Below are positions 1-12,157 of a stretch of DNA of 64,000 bases, piece by piece. The notes beneath the pieces are model-generated. The model searched no databases and was not told where the DNA came from. It was given only the letters and a program-made list of their open reading frames with translations. The stretch is from Lepus europaeus (taxonomy: Eukaryota > Chordata > Mammalia > Lagomorpha > Leporidae). Where the stretch lies: contig NC_084838.1 in the NCBI RefSeq assembly GCF_033115175.1, positions 43,689,468 to 43,753,467 on the forward strand, given 5' to 3'. A program made the position numbers and the translations under genes. Each line of letters begins with the position of its first letter. Position 1 is the stretch's first letter.

Positions 1-639
1 TTTGTTGCAGAACAGGGAAGTGGTCTGAGATCCTTTATGTCTAAGAATTTCTTTGCCATATGAGATAGGCCAGATATTTGTCAACTTTGTAATCTCTAGT
101 GCTTTTAGCAGCAGTTATCCTTAAGACCGCAGCTGTCCCTCCCTTCAACCCACAATGAAATCTGACACACAGTCTAGACTGATATTTCTGTCTACCACTC
201 CTGTTCACCCTATGTGGGAAGACACACGACTGCTGACTTTTATTAACCCTCTACGAGTTTCTCAGAAGTTTCAGTAGCCCTACTCATGTCCAGGTCCCCT
301 TTTCCCATAGCATCTTAGAGGGAGACTTGAGAAGATTTTCAGATGGCTCTCACAGGTACACTGAGGACTTTCAGAGTATGTCCTGGGTCTGTGATCTCAC
401 CTGAAAAGGTGCAATGTTATTCTTAAATCATATCTTCATAGGGGCTGAAAAACAGATTGCTCTCCAAGTGCAGAAACTTTTAGGGATAAACTATATATCA
501 AATTTATATCCTCACCTGGTCCACAATTGAGGAACAGACATATTGTACAGGAAAATGCTTCACCGTGAGTGAACACCAGATGACTTTGCAGATGAATAGA
601 AACAAACACATTTCATTGCTTACATCTGGGCAGGATTTA
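1..639. other. Unassigned diverged sequence
   Basis: No open frame of note and no repeat I can name. It lies directly upstream of a possible gag remnant, so it may be decayed provirus sequence, but I see no LTR ends or primer-binding site to support that. Confidence 0.3.
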
Positions 640-758
640 GGAGGACTACGTCCAAGCCCCTAGACTACTCCAAACTGTACATGATAGACCATGGTTCAGA
701 GGACAACTCCACTGCCTTCCTAGAAAAATTGAGTCAGGCATATTTTCTTGTCTTCTGA
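640..758 (+). pseudogene. Possible gammaretrovirus-like gag (capsid) remnant of an endogenous retrovirus
   Basis: One plus-strand frame is open for about 35-40 codons and ends at a TGA near 756. It holds a PLDY-like stretch, then an acidic GSED segment, then AFLEKL followed by SQAY. The order and spacing resemble the capsid region of gammaretroviral Gag proteins. There is no start codon, no flanking pol, and the frame is closed on both sides, so this can only be a decayed fragment. A chance resemblance is possible because the match is short. Confidence 0.35.
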
Positions 759-759
759 T

Positions 760-2459
760 TTGATAGGACAGGCATTTTGAAGGGTAGGTTCAATAAGCTT
801 AGTAGGAGAAAGACAGTAGGCTCTGTGTTGGATATTACTGAAATTTTTGCTCTTAGAATGATACAGTTTCGGTCGTTTATTTCTTTATTGTATACTCAAC
901 ACACAGTTTCTCAGATGGATTGGGAGAGTAATGAGCATGCCCCTACAGATCCATCATTCTGGTAAATCTATCATGAGAAGCAAAGATTAAAAGTACTTGT
1001 ACTATCAAGCTGCGAAGAATAGGTTCCTCTGCTCCTTTATACCGGTTACTTCCTTCTGGTCTCTATAAAATAATGCATGTGTGTTTATTAAATGGAAGTA
1101 TTTTAAGTCTAGAATGTACTAATAAAATTTCAGATGCAAGTTCCATATCTGTAAATGAAGCCACAGATATAATAAAAATGCAATCACTGGACAAAATTAA
1201 AATTTCCCATGTACTCATGTTTCTTTTTTAGTTTCACATTAAAGCTTTACTTTTGTTGATTAAAGCAGATGAATATGGGTTTAAAATCATGTGTTCATGA
1301 CTGTTTAGCATTTTATAGTTAAGAAGCAGTTTCCTAAAACTATACATTTAGAAGTAAATCTAAATGCATAACTTATCTGTGGTTACAAAATCAGCTTGAA
1401 TTAATTTGGCCTATTGCTGAAATATTAAAAGCTATAATATAACACACATTTACTGGTAATATCAGTATTCGTGGTGGGAGAGTAGAAGGGAAAATGCTAA
1501 TGCATTACCATTTCAAATTTGCCATCTGACACCTAAGATAATTTCATATATGTGTCACTTCCTATATAAAGTATGTGTACTAACATTAGAATCTGTGGAA
1601 GTACATAGTAAAGGAAGAAAACAAAATAATCAAGAAACAGCAATTGAAAGGTCATAGAAAACTACTGACTATGAGAAATGAACCCAAAACAGACCTCAGG
1701 GGCTGCCATGGATTGCAAGGTCATACATGCATTCTTAGAGTGTGGAGATGTTTACTGTAGTGTTTAAGAAATGATTATGTGAGAAATACTTCTTACATTC
1801 AATTTGGTATATGTTTTAATATTGGACTGTTAGGCAAGATAGTTGCAATTTTCATGTTCATTTACAGATTATGTAATAGTGATGAAAATTCCTAATAATT
1901 ATATACGTTTATAGTATATATTTTGGTCATAATTGTGTTTGTCCTGTAATTATAAATGTAGTAATGTAAGAAGTAGATTTGCAAAGAATATTTATAATGG
2001 ATAAAATTAATTACATGTGGAATTCATAGTTCATAATAATCCATTCAAAGAGATATGGTGTTTTGAATCTTTTTGTGTGGCTCTGTGTTTGTAACTGCTT
2101 TACCTCACTGATATATTTGATTATATTTTCATGTTTTTTAAATTAAAATTCTGTGCCAGTTACCTAGTTTTCCTCAATAGTAACACACTGCAAAACTTTT
2201 GTGCAACATTAGCACCAGGGTATTGGCATTGATACAGACAAATCCATGAATAAAAAGCTATCTTCTACTGCTCTTTGATTTTTGATTGTCACATGCACTT
2301 TACTTCTAACTCACTCATTTCTAAGCTCTTAAACTTTGTGAAATAGTTTTGTAGTCCTCATTTCTTCAACTGTGTCATTTCAGAATGTCATATAAGTTAA
2401 ACATACAGATCAAAATTTTACCCTTAACATAATTCTCTGGGGAATCTATTCAAGATTGT
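760..2459. other. Unassigned AT-rich sequence
   Basis: About 1.7 kb of AT-rich DNA. It contains one 62-codon frame (777-965) that matches nothing I recognise. I see no SINE head or tail, no L1 motif and no splice-flanked exon candidate. Confidence 0.4.
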
Positions 2460-3470
2460 TCCTTCATCCAATAGACTGCGCATTCCATTGTTGAGTCGTA
2501 TTCTATGGAAATGAGATGACATCCTTTGTTTAAACATCTTCCCATTGCTGGAAACAAGGTTGTTTACACTTTTGGCCTATTACACATTAAGCTGCTATGA
2601 AGATTCATGTACGGGATTTTGTGTGAGCAAATTTTTATTTCCTCAGGATAAAAGTTCAGGTCTGCCTGGTCTGGGTTGTATAGCAAGGACACAATTACTG
2701 TCTTCAGTAAAACCCTATATTGTTATACAGCACATCTATACCATTTTACATTTCCACCAGCAATACAGGAGGGATTCGGTTTTTCTCTGTTATTGCTAGC
2801 ATTTGGCTTTGTCCTTAATTTTTAATTTTAGTTATTCTGGTAGGTTAATATGTGATGATATATTATTTTCATGTCAATTTATATTTCAATAATGTCAAAT
2901 AATTTTGACACAATTCCTATCAGTAATTTATCACAAGTATATCCTCTGCTCTGTAAATTGTCAATTTTTCTAATTGGATTTTTCAGGTGTTTTATTGGTA
3001 AGTTTGGGGAGTTCTTTATATATTCTAGAGACAAGTTCTTTCTCAGGCATATAGTTAACAAATGTTTTCTCCTACTGTTTATGTTGTATTTTATATTTAA
3101 CAGTATTTCACAGAGCTAATATATTTAATTTTGGTAAAGTCCAGTTTATATGTTTTAATTTTATACATCATGACTTTGGAGTCAAGTCTATGAAATGGTT
3201 GCCTAGTATGAAATCCCAAGGAATTTCTCCAATTACATTTTCTCCTAAAATTTTCATAGGGTTATGTTTCACATTTTTTAGTGCATGATTTATTGCAAGT
3301 ACATTTTTCTATAATTTAGGTCAAGGTTTAATATTCCATTAAAACATATTTGCACATAGTTCTGTCTTTTTCCAGCAATATACTTCATTCATTAGTGCAA
3401 CTGCATAAGAAGTTTTGAAATTAGGTAGACTGGTTGTTTCACTGTATTCTTTTTCTCTTTTTCTCTTTCT
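2460..3470 (-). mobile_element. Old L1 fragment, ORF2 3' end (antisense)
   Basis: Read on the plus strand, this is the reverse complement of an L1 ORF2 C-terminal region. It has the 'tggaaacaaggttgttt' area, 'ccattttacatttccacc', and the later segment around 3130-3230 typical of old mammalian L1s. It is heavily mutated with many frameshifts. Two more segments of the same copy follow after SINE insertions (3891-4258 and 4983-7140). The left edge near 2460 is estimated. Confidence 0.75.
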
Positions 3471-3890
3471 TTTTTAATTTTGCTTTTTCGTTTTATTTAA
3501 ATAGCAGACAGTTGGACAAGAGAAAAAAACACAGAGTGAGAGAGAGAGACAGAGGAGAGGAAGGGGTAGAGCTAGAACTAAAGCGAGAGAGAGAGAGAAA
3601 GAGAGAGAGAGAGAAAGAGAGAGAAATTTTCCAGTGACTTACTTCACAAATGCCCAAAATAACCAGGCCTGGGCCAAGCAGAAGCCCAAAGTGGGAACTT
3701 AATTCAGATCTGTCACACAGGTGGCAGGAACTAAATTATTTGAGCTATCATCTACTGCTACCCAGGGTTCTTATTAGCAGGAAACTGGAATGGGGTTTAT
3801 AATCAGGACCCAGACCCAGACACTCTGATATGAAATGACACCATCCCAAGTGGCAGCTTAAACATTTTACCAAAGGCTCACTCATGCTCT
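3471..3890 (-). mobile_element. CSINE, old copy, antisense
   Basis: The T-rich start and GA-rich tract (3535-3625) are the reverse complement of the CSINE tail and CT tract. 'Cctgggccaagcagaagcc' and 'cacaggtggcaggaac' follow from the body. The copy is diverged and has an expanded purine tract. It interrupts the old antisense L1. Confidence 0.7.
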
Positions 3891-4241
3891 TTTTCACAGA
3901 TGTGTTAGATGCTCTAGTTTTTTTGGCTGATGTGTATACATTTTAGAGCAGTTTAGTATATACACAAAATAATTCTTCACTAGGCTTTTAATGCCAAATG
4001 AATTAAACAACTTACAGACATTTCAAATCATACTATGTAGAGTCTTGTAATCGACAAACACAGTATGCCTCTATAGTCATTTAGATACGTTAATGTCTTT
4101 TATTATTATTTTGAATTTTATAGCATATATATCTTGCCTATGTTTGTTAGATACACCTGTAAATATTTTTTAGTTTGCTTGAATGATTGTAAATTACATT
4201 AGATCCTAGTTTTGGTGTCCATTAGTTTACTGCTAGCTTTT
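3891..4241 (-). mobile_element. Old L1 continuation (antisense), ORF2
   Basis: Continuation of the L1 broken by the CSINE at 3471-3890. The segment around 4145-4195 aligns with the antisense of the ORF2 region lying between the reverse transcriptase and the C-terminal domain. Strongly decayed. Confidence 0.5.
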
Positions 4242-4258
4242 AGAAATACAGCTTATTA

Positions 4259-4610
4259 GGCCGGCACAGGGCTCACTAGGCTAATCTTCCTCCTGCGGTG
4301 CCTGCACCCCAGTTCTAGTCCCGGCTGGGGCGCCGGATTCTGTCCCGGTTGCTCCTCTTCCAGTCCAGCTCTCTGCTGTGGCCCGGGAGTGCAGTGGAGG
4401 ATGGCCCAAGTGCTTGGGTCCCTGCAACCAAATGGGAGACCAGGAGGAAGCACCTGGCTCCTAGCTTCGGATTGGCGAAGCTCTGGCCGTAGCGGCCATT
4501 TGGGGGGTGAACCAATGGAAGGAAGACCTTTCTCTCTGTCTCTCTCTCTCTCACTGTCTAACTCTGCCTGCAAAAAAAAAAAAAAAAGAAAGAAAGAAAG
4601 AAAGAAAGAA
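4259..4610 (+). mobile_element. CSINE, young-type copy, sense
   Basis: Full-length head (GGCCGGCACAGGGCTCAC), CpG-bearing body, CT tract at 4530-4555 and an A tail that has become an (AAAG)n repeat. An imperfect target-site duplication is visible: 'agaaatacagcttatta' ends at 4258 and a near copy starts at 4607. It lies inside the old L1. Confidence 0.92.
4588..4610 (+). repeat. (AAAG)n microsatellite in SINE tail
   Basis: Five to six AAAG units grown from the A tail of the CSINE at 4259. The A-rich unit merges into the right copy of the target-site duplication. Confidence 0.85.
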
Positions 4611-4636
4611 ATACACCTTGTTTATTAAGTACATTT

Positions 4637-4980
4637 GGCCAGCGCCACCACTCAATAGGCTAATCCTCCGCCTGTGGCGCCGGCACCCCGGGTTCTAGTC
4701 CCAGTCGGGGCGCCGGATTCTGTCCCGGTTGCCCCTCTTCCAGGCCAGCTCTCTCTCTGCTGTGGCCCGGGAATGCAGTGGAGGATGGCCCAAGTGCTTG
4801 GGCCCTGCACCCCATGGGAGACCAGAAGAAGCACCTAGTTCCTGCCTTCGGATCAGCACCGTGTGCCTGCCAAAGTGCATGGGCCGTGGCGACCATTGGA
4901 GGGTGAACCAACGGCAAAGAAATACCTTTCTCTCTGTCTCTCTCACTGTCCACTCTGCCTGTCCAAATAAATAAATAAAT
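4637..4980 (+). mobile_element. CSINE, young-type copy, sense
   Basis: Complete copy with head at 4637, a body closely similar to the CSINE at 4259, CT tract near 4930-4950 and an (AAAT)n tail. Left flank 'aagtacattt' and right flank 'aagtacatct' form a near-perfect target-site duplication. It sits only 27 bp after the previous CSINE, so two independent insertions hit the same short stretch of L1. Confidence 0.92.
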
Positions 4981-4982
4981 AA

Positions 4983-7140
4983 AGTACATCTGCCACCTTG
5001 CTTAATTTAGTAATTGTCAATAGGAGTATTCTTTTTGTAAATGTTGTAGCATTTTCTGCATAGTCATGTCATTTATAATAAAGTTCAGTTTTATATATAT
5101 AACATAATTTTTATTGTTGATTTGCATATGTTGAAACATCCATGCATCCCAGGTTTAAATCCCACTTTGTCTTGGTGAATGATCTTTTTGTTGTGTTGTT
5201 GGATTCAATTATTTAGTATTTTGTTGGGGATTTTTCCATCTGTGTTCAACAGATATATTTGTCTATAATTCTTTGTCATTGTTATATCTTTTTCTAGTTT
5301 TGGAATTAAGATGATAATGTCCACATAGAAATATTTTGGTAGGATTCCTTCCCTTTTAATTGTTTTGAATAGATTAAAAAGAATTGGGATTAGTCCTTTA
5401 AATATTTGGTAGAATTAAGCAATGAATAAATCTGGTCCCGGGCTTTTTTTGGGGGGTGGTCTTTATTACTAATTCAATCTCTATCTTGGTTATTTACCTA
5501 TTTAGGTTGTCTATGTCTTTTTGACTCAATTTAGGCAAGTTGTATGTGTCCAAAAGTCCATGCATTTCTTCTCAATTTTCCCCCTTTGTTGGCATATAGC
5601 TGTTTGCAGTAATTCCTGATAGTTCTTTTTATTTCTGTGGTATTCATTGTAACATCTCTTTTTTCATGTCTGATTATTTAATTTGGGTCTTTTCCCTTTC
5701 TATTGGGTTAGAAGAGCCACAGGTTTATTAATGGTTCATACTTTCAAAATACCAACTCTTCATTCGCTTTTTATAATTTTTATTTCAATATTACTTATTT
5801 CTTCTCTAATTTTCATTACTTCTTTCCTACTACTAATTTTTTGGGTTTGATTTGTTCTTGTTTTTCTAGATCCTTAAGATGCATTGTTAGGTTATTTATT
5901 TGATGCTTCATAATTTCTTGATGTAGCCACCAAGTGCTATAAACTTCCCTCTAACACTGCTTTTGCTGTATCCAATAGTTTTTGATTTGTCGTATGTCAT
6001 CTTCATTTGTTTCAAGGACCTTTTTTTTTTTCAATTTTGATTTCTTCTATGACCCACCATTCATTCAGGAGTGTGTTGTTTAGCCTTCATGTGCTTGCAT
6101 ATTTTTTAGATTTTCTTAAGTTGTTAATTTCCAGCTTCATTCTATTGTGGTCAGAAAAGATACATGGTGAAATTTCATATTTTTAAAAAATTTTCTGAGA
6201 CTTGTTTTTGGCCTAGCATGTGGCCTATCCTAGTGAAACTTTCATGCACTGCTAGAAAGAATGTGTATTCTGTGGCTGTAGTATGTAATGTTCTGCAGAT
6301 ATCAATTAGGTCCGCTTGGTCCACAATGTAAATGAGCTCTTGTTTCTTTGTTGATTTTCTGTCTAGAGTGATCTGTCCATTGATGAAAGTAGGGTGTTGA
6401 AGTCCCCATTATTATTGTATTGAAGCTAATGACTCCCTTTAGATCCATTAACATTTATTTAAATTGAAAGGAGCCTTGTAATTGGGTGCATATATATTTA
6501 CTACAGAATTGATCCTTTAATCATTATATAGCACCATTTTTTTTTTTTGTCTCTACTAATAGTTTGTGTGTGAAGTCTACTTTGCTGATTTCAATATGGC
6601 TATTCCTGTTCATTTTTTATTTCTGTTAGCCTGGGATATCTTTTTTCATCCTTTAACTTTTAGTCTGTGTGTGTCTTTGTTGGTGATGTGTGTTTCTTGT
6701 AGCAAGAAAATAGGCAGGTATTGTTTTTTAATCCATTTGGTCAGTTGGTATTTTGTAATTGGAGGACTTAGACTATCTACATTCAAGATTATTATTGATA
6801 ACTAATGACTTGATCCTGCAATTTTCCCATAAATATTCTTAATGTTTATTTTGAATTTCCTTTCTACTTGTACTGGGTTTTTTGGCCTTCATAGTTTTCA
6901 TGGTTATCTTTCTCTGTTTCTCTGTGTAGCACACCCTTAAATATCATTTATAAGGCTCCATAAGTGTTGACAAATTCTTTCAATTTGTTTTGGAAGACTT
7001 TTATTTCACCTTCATTTATAAATGAAAGATAAGATATTTTTGGTTGACAGTGTTTTTTTTTTTTTTTTTTTTCTTTTCTTTTCAACCTTGGACTATGACT
7101 CTCCATTCCTTCCTACTCAATGCCTTTTGTCAAAGTAAGA
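4983..7140 (-). mobile_element. Old L1 continuation (antisense), ORF2 from reverse transcriptase region toward its 5' part
   Basis: This 2.1-kb block is the reverse complement of L1 ORF2. It covers the reverse transcriptase region (5000-5500), the central region (5600-6350) and the endonuclease-proximal part (6350-6900). It ends in the 'ggttgacagtg' area near 7050 with an interposed T run (7053-7072). Stops and indels are frequent; the longest frame on the coding strand is short. An old (L1M-like) subfamily is likely. The copy totals about 3.6 kb once SINEs are removed. Confidence 0.8.
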
Positions 7141-9635
7141 CTCTATTATGGTGTCACTATCGAGTTCATCAACTTACTAAGCAGAACTTTGCATAATAGT
7201 AGTTGGATTTTGTTTTAATTTCTGCTATGTTCCAAGTACAAATTTTTATACATTTATAAGTTCATCACAATGAATTTAACAGTTCAATATATATTTGTAA
7301 CAGTAACTATTGGCCTCAAAATCCAATTACATAAGATATGTAGTTTCTTTTACATATATCCTAAAGTAGTAGTTAAAGCCATTAAAAAATTTCAAACACA
7401 CATAGTTTTTCTATATGCTGTTTGGAGCTCTTGAGTGGCCTCTTCTCTAGCAGCAGATAATCTTTGTTGGTAATTGTGACATGAACGCTTAATCTTAACG
7501 TAAGACCAAGGAAGTTTCTCTATAGAGAAGCATTCTGTAGGATTTAAGCTCTCTTATACCTCATAACATACATGCAGACCACAACTGTAATAAGTAGCAG
7601 GGAGTAGAACATCAGTTATAAGGCATACCCAGAGGGAATAAGGAAGAACTTAACATTGTTGTAATTTTAGTTATATAGAATTTATGTTAATTCTATGAAA
7701 GCAGGTACTTAGAGAAAAAGAATGTATGAATTAAAGGAGGAAGAGGAGAAGCTGTGAATTAGAATGTTTAATGCTACTATTGTTACTAAATTTTTCACAC
7801 ATTTTTGGCAGAACTATTTTTGTTAATGTTCGCATTGTTTGACTAACTTCTATAGTGTGTATAGCCCAATATTCTTCAAGAGAATTTTATTTAGAAGTGT
7901 CTTCTTTTGTCATCTAGTGACTTTTCTGATTTGAGAAATCCCCAAATATAGTTTCCTAGAGGGATGGAATTCTTAGTAATAAAGTTTTATTGCAAATTAA
8001 AATTTGTAGTAGATCCTTTGAAATGGCATTCAGAGTTAAGATTCTGGAAAACGGATGGCAAAATCCAAAGTTAAAAAAGTCTTAAACAATTGAATAAAGC
8101 AGCAAAAAAAAAAAAAAGATAGAGCAAAATTTCTGAATAGATACCTAATCAAAGATGATTAAAAGTTAGAAAGCATATGAAAAGTTGTTCTGAGTATTTT
8201 GCTATTAGGAAATAGAAAATTGAAACAATGATGTAATATCACTATGCATGCTATATTAAATATTTTCTTATGTAATCAAATCATATTTTTGAATTGTTAT
8301 GAAAATTATATGCAAAAAACAAAAAACAAATGAAAGATAACAAATACCTATGTGTGTGTACATATGATATTTGGATAGAAATACAAAACCATAAAGATAA
8401 TAAAAACATTAGTGTTTGTCAAAGGTTCAGGAGGGTAAGACAAGGGTTAAGTAGGTGGTCTCAAGGGGAATTTTCAGAGTAATGAAACTATTCTTTATGA
8501 TACCATAATTGTGTATCTATGACACTATTCATTTGTCTAAACTTATTGAATTTTATAACATAAAGATTAAAACTTATGTAAACTATACAAAGATAATTTA
8601 GGAACTTATGGGGATTGTATAATTGCATACATAATGTGATCAAAGAGTCTAACTGTACAAGAAATAAATGAAACAACCTTGGGGGAAAAGGTGCTGATCT
8701 AATAACTTGGGAAATGAATAGAACCTGAAAAATAAGAAAGTATAGATAAGTTGTATTCTAATTAAGGAAATTGCTCCCTCTGTAGGTAAAGGTAAGATTA
8801 TGATATAGCAGAATAGAGTAATTACAAAAAAGAAATCAGGAGATAAGCAAATGTGAGACTAGTATGGTAACTCTTGAAAGGAAATTTTGCAGATGAACAA
8901 GGGCAATAGTAGGTTAAAATAGTCCATGCATTCATGGATTAGAATCAGAGAAATCAGTATGAACTCAAATTGAAACTGATGCACTCATGTATATTATTGT
9001 GAACAGTTAACTGACATTTATATACATTTACATTTATATATGTTTTAATTTTTCCTAACACACATTTTTTATGAATTTTCTGTAGATCTGTTGTATATTT
9101 GATTTAAAAAATTATGTAACTAAACAAACTTTGATTTCATTAATTTTTAAATTCTTTAAATTCATTAATTTATAGATTCTTTAATTTCATTTTTCCACAA
9201 TCCTTTTGAAGTCACACAAACACAGTTACATACAGAAATATTTATGGATGTGCACACATTACTGAAAATACATGCATTTCTTTGTGCTGTCAGCTAAAAG
9301 GGGCTAAAAATCTGACATCTCCATGACAATAAACACATCTATTTCCTGGATCCTTGTTTATAAGTCATACTCTAAAAAAATGAACTATGAATCCTTGGAG
9401 TATTAGCTGATTCCAGAACGGTACAGAAGTAAATAAGGAAAGTCTTAGCTTTGTGTAGTTCAGAACAAAACAAAAGGAAGTATGAAACAGAATACAGGAA
9501 CACATCAAAAGGGTTCCCAACGGCCAAAGCTGAAGCAATTTGAGAATCAAAACAAAGAAATATATCCTAGATTTTAAGACAATTTATGAAATATTTATCT
9601 TTGAATTCCTCGTGATAAGATAAATAACTGAAAAC
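7141..9635. other. Unassigned AT-rich sequence
   Basis: About 2.5 kb without recognisable SINE, L1 or gene features. It holds an A run near 8104-8116 and scattered short frames on both strands (for example 8488-8676 minus, 9365-9550 minus) that look like chance. Confidence 0.4.
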
Positions 9636-9685
9636 ATAAATGGTGTACACTGAAGCATGTATAAATGGTGTATACTGAAGCATGA
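9636..9685. repeat. 25-bp tandem duplication, two copies
   Basis: Unit one (9636-9660) and unit two (9661-9685) both read as an ATAAATGGTGTA(C/T)ACTGAAG core. They differ at two positions, so the duplication is fairly recent or was a simple slippage event. No known element is involved. Confidence 0.9.
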
Positions 9686-10654
9686 TTATGCAATATAGAA
9701 TTGTATTTTCTCCTTCATAACACTGAAGAAGCAAAAGAATTTTAAGTCTCAGCCAATCATCAAGAAACATAACTACTAAACTTTGGGTCCTTGACTAATG
9801 ATACAAATTAATCTCACCATTTTAGTACCAAATTGTATCCTCATATTACCCTCCAGAAATGAAGGGAATTATTCCACCAGTAGCTACATTGCTTCCAAGT
9901 AACAGACCCACATGTATGGATTGACTGAGAATACTCCTCAGCCAGAAAAAGTCACCTTTCCTGGGGTCATATCATCTTCTCAGGGGTATCCTGAAACCAA
10001 TGATTGGTTACTTTAAGAGTATAAATTTGGCTCATTGTCCCAGTTTATGACAACTCTGAACAGTGATTCTTTATAGAAATGCCAGATGACTTTTATGACT
10101 TCATCTCATTCCAACACTTCCTCTACCTAAACTTATTGCTTCCCCTTTCCCCACAGCTACTGACCTCAAGGGAGATCCTAATATGCCCACAGTACCAAAT
10201 CTCTACCTCAAACTTTGTGTACTGAGAAAATCTATTTGTTACAACAGTGCCAGGAATAATTCTAGAAAGATATGAGATTTTAAAACTGGATCACCAACCA
10301 GACAATGCAAAAGAGAATCTAGTCACTGAGTGTAGATTTGAGAATGGAAAGTTCAATAGCTCAATGAGGCAATCCAACTGATGAAACTTCCAGTGTTGGT
10401 GAACTGACAGTTATAACAGTGGAACAAATCTGTAATTTTCTCACTGTAGAATTATATAAGTATTTGAGTCATTTAGGGCACACTGTAACTAAAGGAGAAA
10501 TAAAAACTTTGGCTTTTTTTCATTTTTTGTCTTGTTTATTTAATTCAGGACAGTTTTCAAAGTTCATACCTGGTATAGTATGCATCAAAACTTCATTTTT
10601 TATGGTTAATAATGTTGCTATATATGTATTCTACACTTCATCTGTTGATAGACT
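9686..10654. other. Unassigned sequence left of a leporid L1
   Basis: Mostly unique-looking DNA. A TATA-like 'gtataaatttgg' near 10018-10029 and moderately GC-richer flanks (9900-10250) could come from an old LTR, but no ends are identifiable. An 85-codon plus frame (10419-10676) matches nothing known to me and runs into the L1 tail. Confidence 0.35.
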
Positions 10655-11207
10655 TTTTGTAACTTTTAATAAATAGAATTTTCCAAAGTACAACTTTTGG
10701 ATTATAGTAGCTTTTTCCCCACATAACATCCCTCCCACCCACAACCATATCATCTCCCACTCCCTCTCTCATCCCATTCTTCATCAAGATTCATTTTCAA
10801 TTATCTTCATATACAGAAGATCAATTTAGAATATATTAAGTAAAGATTTCAACAGTTTGCACCCACACAGAAACACAAGGTATAAAGTAATGTTTGAATA
10901 CTAGTTATACCATTAATTCATATATTACAATACACGAAGGACAGAGATCCTATATGGGGAGTAGGTGCACAGTGACTCCTGTTGTTGATGTACCAACTGA
11001 CACTCTTATTTCTGATGTCAATAATCACCCAGGACTCTTGTCATGAGCTGCCAAGGCTATGGAAGCCTCTTGAGTTCGCCAACTCCGACCTTATTTAGAC
11101 AAGGCCATAGTCAAAGTGGAAGTTTTCTCCTCCCTTCAGAGAAAGGTACCTCCTTTTTGATGGCCTGTTCTTTCTAGTGGGATCTCACTCGCAGAGATCT
11201 CTCATTT

Positions 11208-11209
<2 letters not shown>

Positions 11210-11246
<37 letters not shown>
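11210..11246. repeat. Poly(T) run of 37 bases
   Basis: An uninterrupted T run inside the antisense L1 3'UTR. The matching position of the L1 at 53181-54522 has a shorter T run (near 53745-53758), so the run has expanded in this copy. Confidence 0.95.
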
Positions 11247-11248
<2 letters not shown>

Positions 11249-11596
11249 CAGTGTCTTGTCTATCCATGCCTGAAATACTCTCATGGGCTTCTTAGCCAGA
11301 TTTGAATGCCTTAAGGGCTGATTCTGGGACCAGAGTGCTATTTAGGACATCTGCCATTCTGTGAATCTGCTGTGTATCTACTTCCCATGTTGGATCATTC
11401 TCTCCTTTTTAATTCTATCAGTTAGCATTAGCAGACACTAGTCTTGTTTATGTGATCCCTTTGCCACTTAATCCTATCATTATGATCACTTATGAACTGA
11501 AACTGATCACTTTGACTAGTGAGATGGCATTGGTACATACCACCTTGTTGAGTTTGAATTGGAATCCCTGGCACATTTCTAACTCTACCACTAGGG

Positions 11597-12068
11597 GTAA
11601 ATCCAATAGAGCAAGTGCCAAACTGTACATCTAGTCCCTATCTTATTCCCACTCTTACATTTAACAGGGATCACTTTTCAGTTAAATTTAAATGACTACA
11701 AATAATTGTGTGTTAATTAAAGAGTTCAACCAATGGTACTAAGTAGAACAATAAATACTGAAAGGAATAAAATAGTAAGTTGTTCCCTTGTCAGAACAAG
11801 GGCTGATCAAGTCATTGTTTCTCATAGTGTCAAGTCCGATTGAGCATGTCCCAAATTGTACATCTCCTCCCTCTCTTTTTCCCACTCTTATATTTAACAG
11901 GGATCACTTTTCAGTTAAATGTCAACACCTAAGAATAAATGTGTGTTAATTACAGAGTTCAACCAATAGTATTAAGTAGAACAAAAAAATACTAAAAAGG
12001 ATAAAGTATTAAATTGTACATCAACAGTCAGGACAAGGGCTGATCAAGTCACTATTTCTCATATTGTC
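11597..12068 (-). repeat. 233-bp tandem duplication inside L1 3'UTR
   Basis: Two diverged units begin near 11597 and 11830. Both contain AA(C/T)TGTACATC, the 'aacagggatcacttttcag' block, a GTGTGTTAATTA block and 'gacaagggctgatcaagtc' or its near copy. The related L1 at 53181-54522 has one unit only. Confidence 0.85.
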
Positions 12069-12157
12069 CCTTTCACTTCAACAGGTTTCCTTTTTTGTGG
12101 TTGGTTATTTGTCACCGATCAGGAAGAACATATGATATTGGTCCCTTTGGGACTGGC

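Larger units (their letters stand above)
10655..12157 (-). mobile_element. Leporid L1 3'UTR (antisense), subfamily A
   Basis: The left edge is the T-rich reverse complement of an L1 A tail. Next comes a C-rich block (10716-10776) that is the antisense of a purine-rich 3'UTR tract, and then about 1.4 kb of 3'UTR leading directly to the ORF2 stop. The same 3'UTR recurs at 51634-52156 (+) and 53181-54522 (-). This copy carries an internal 233-bp tandem duplication (11597-12068) and a 37-base T run at 11210-11246. Confidence 0.88.

Noticed and set aside
4256-4573. Open frames of 80-120 codons rich in RER and SLS repeats
   Set aside because: These, and similar ones near 4660-4989, 18991-19363, 19908-20327, 26702-27052, 44932-45160 and 46242-46548, are translations of CSINE bodies and CT/GA tracts.
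4588-4610. Short tandem units considered as a CRISPR-like array
   Set aside because: Four-base units in a SINE tail without spacers; the genome is mammalian.
10018-10029. TATA-like motif considered as a promoter
   Set aside because: An isolated motif in AT-rich DNA with no downstream gene or LTR ends.
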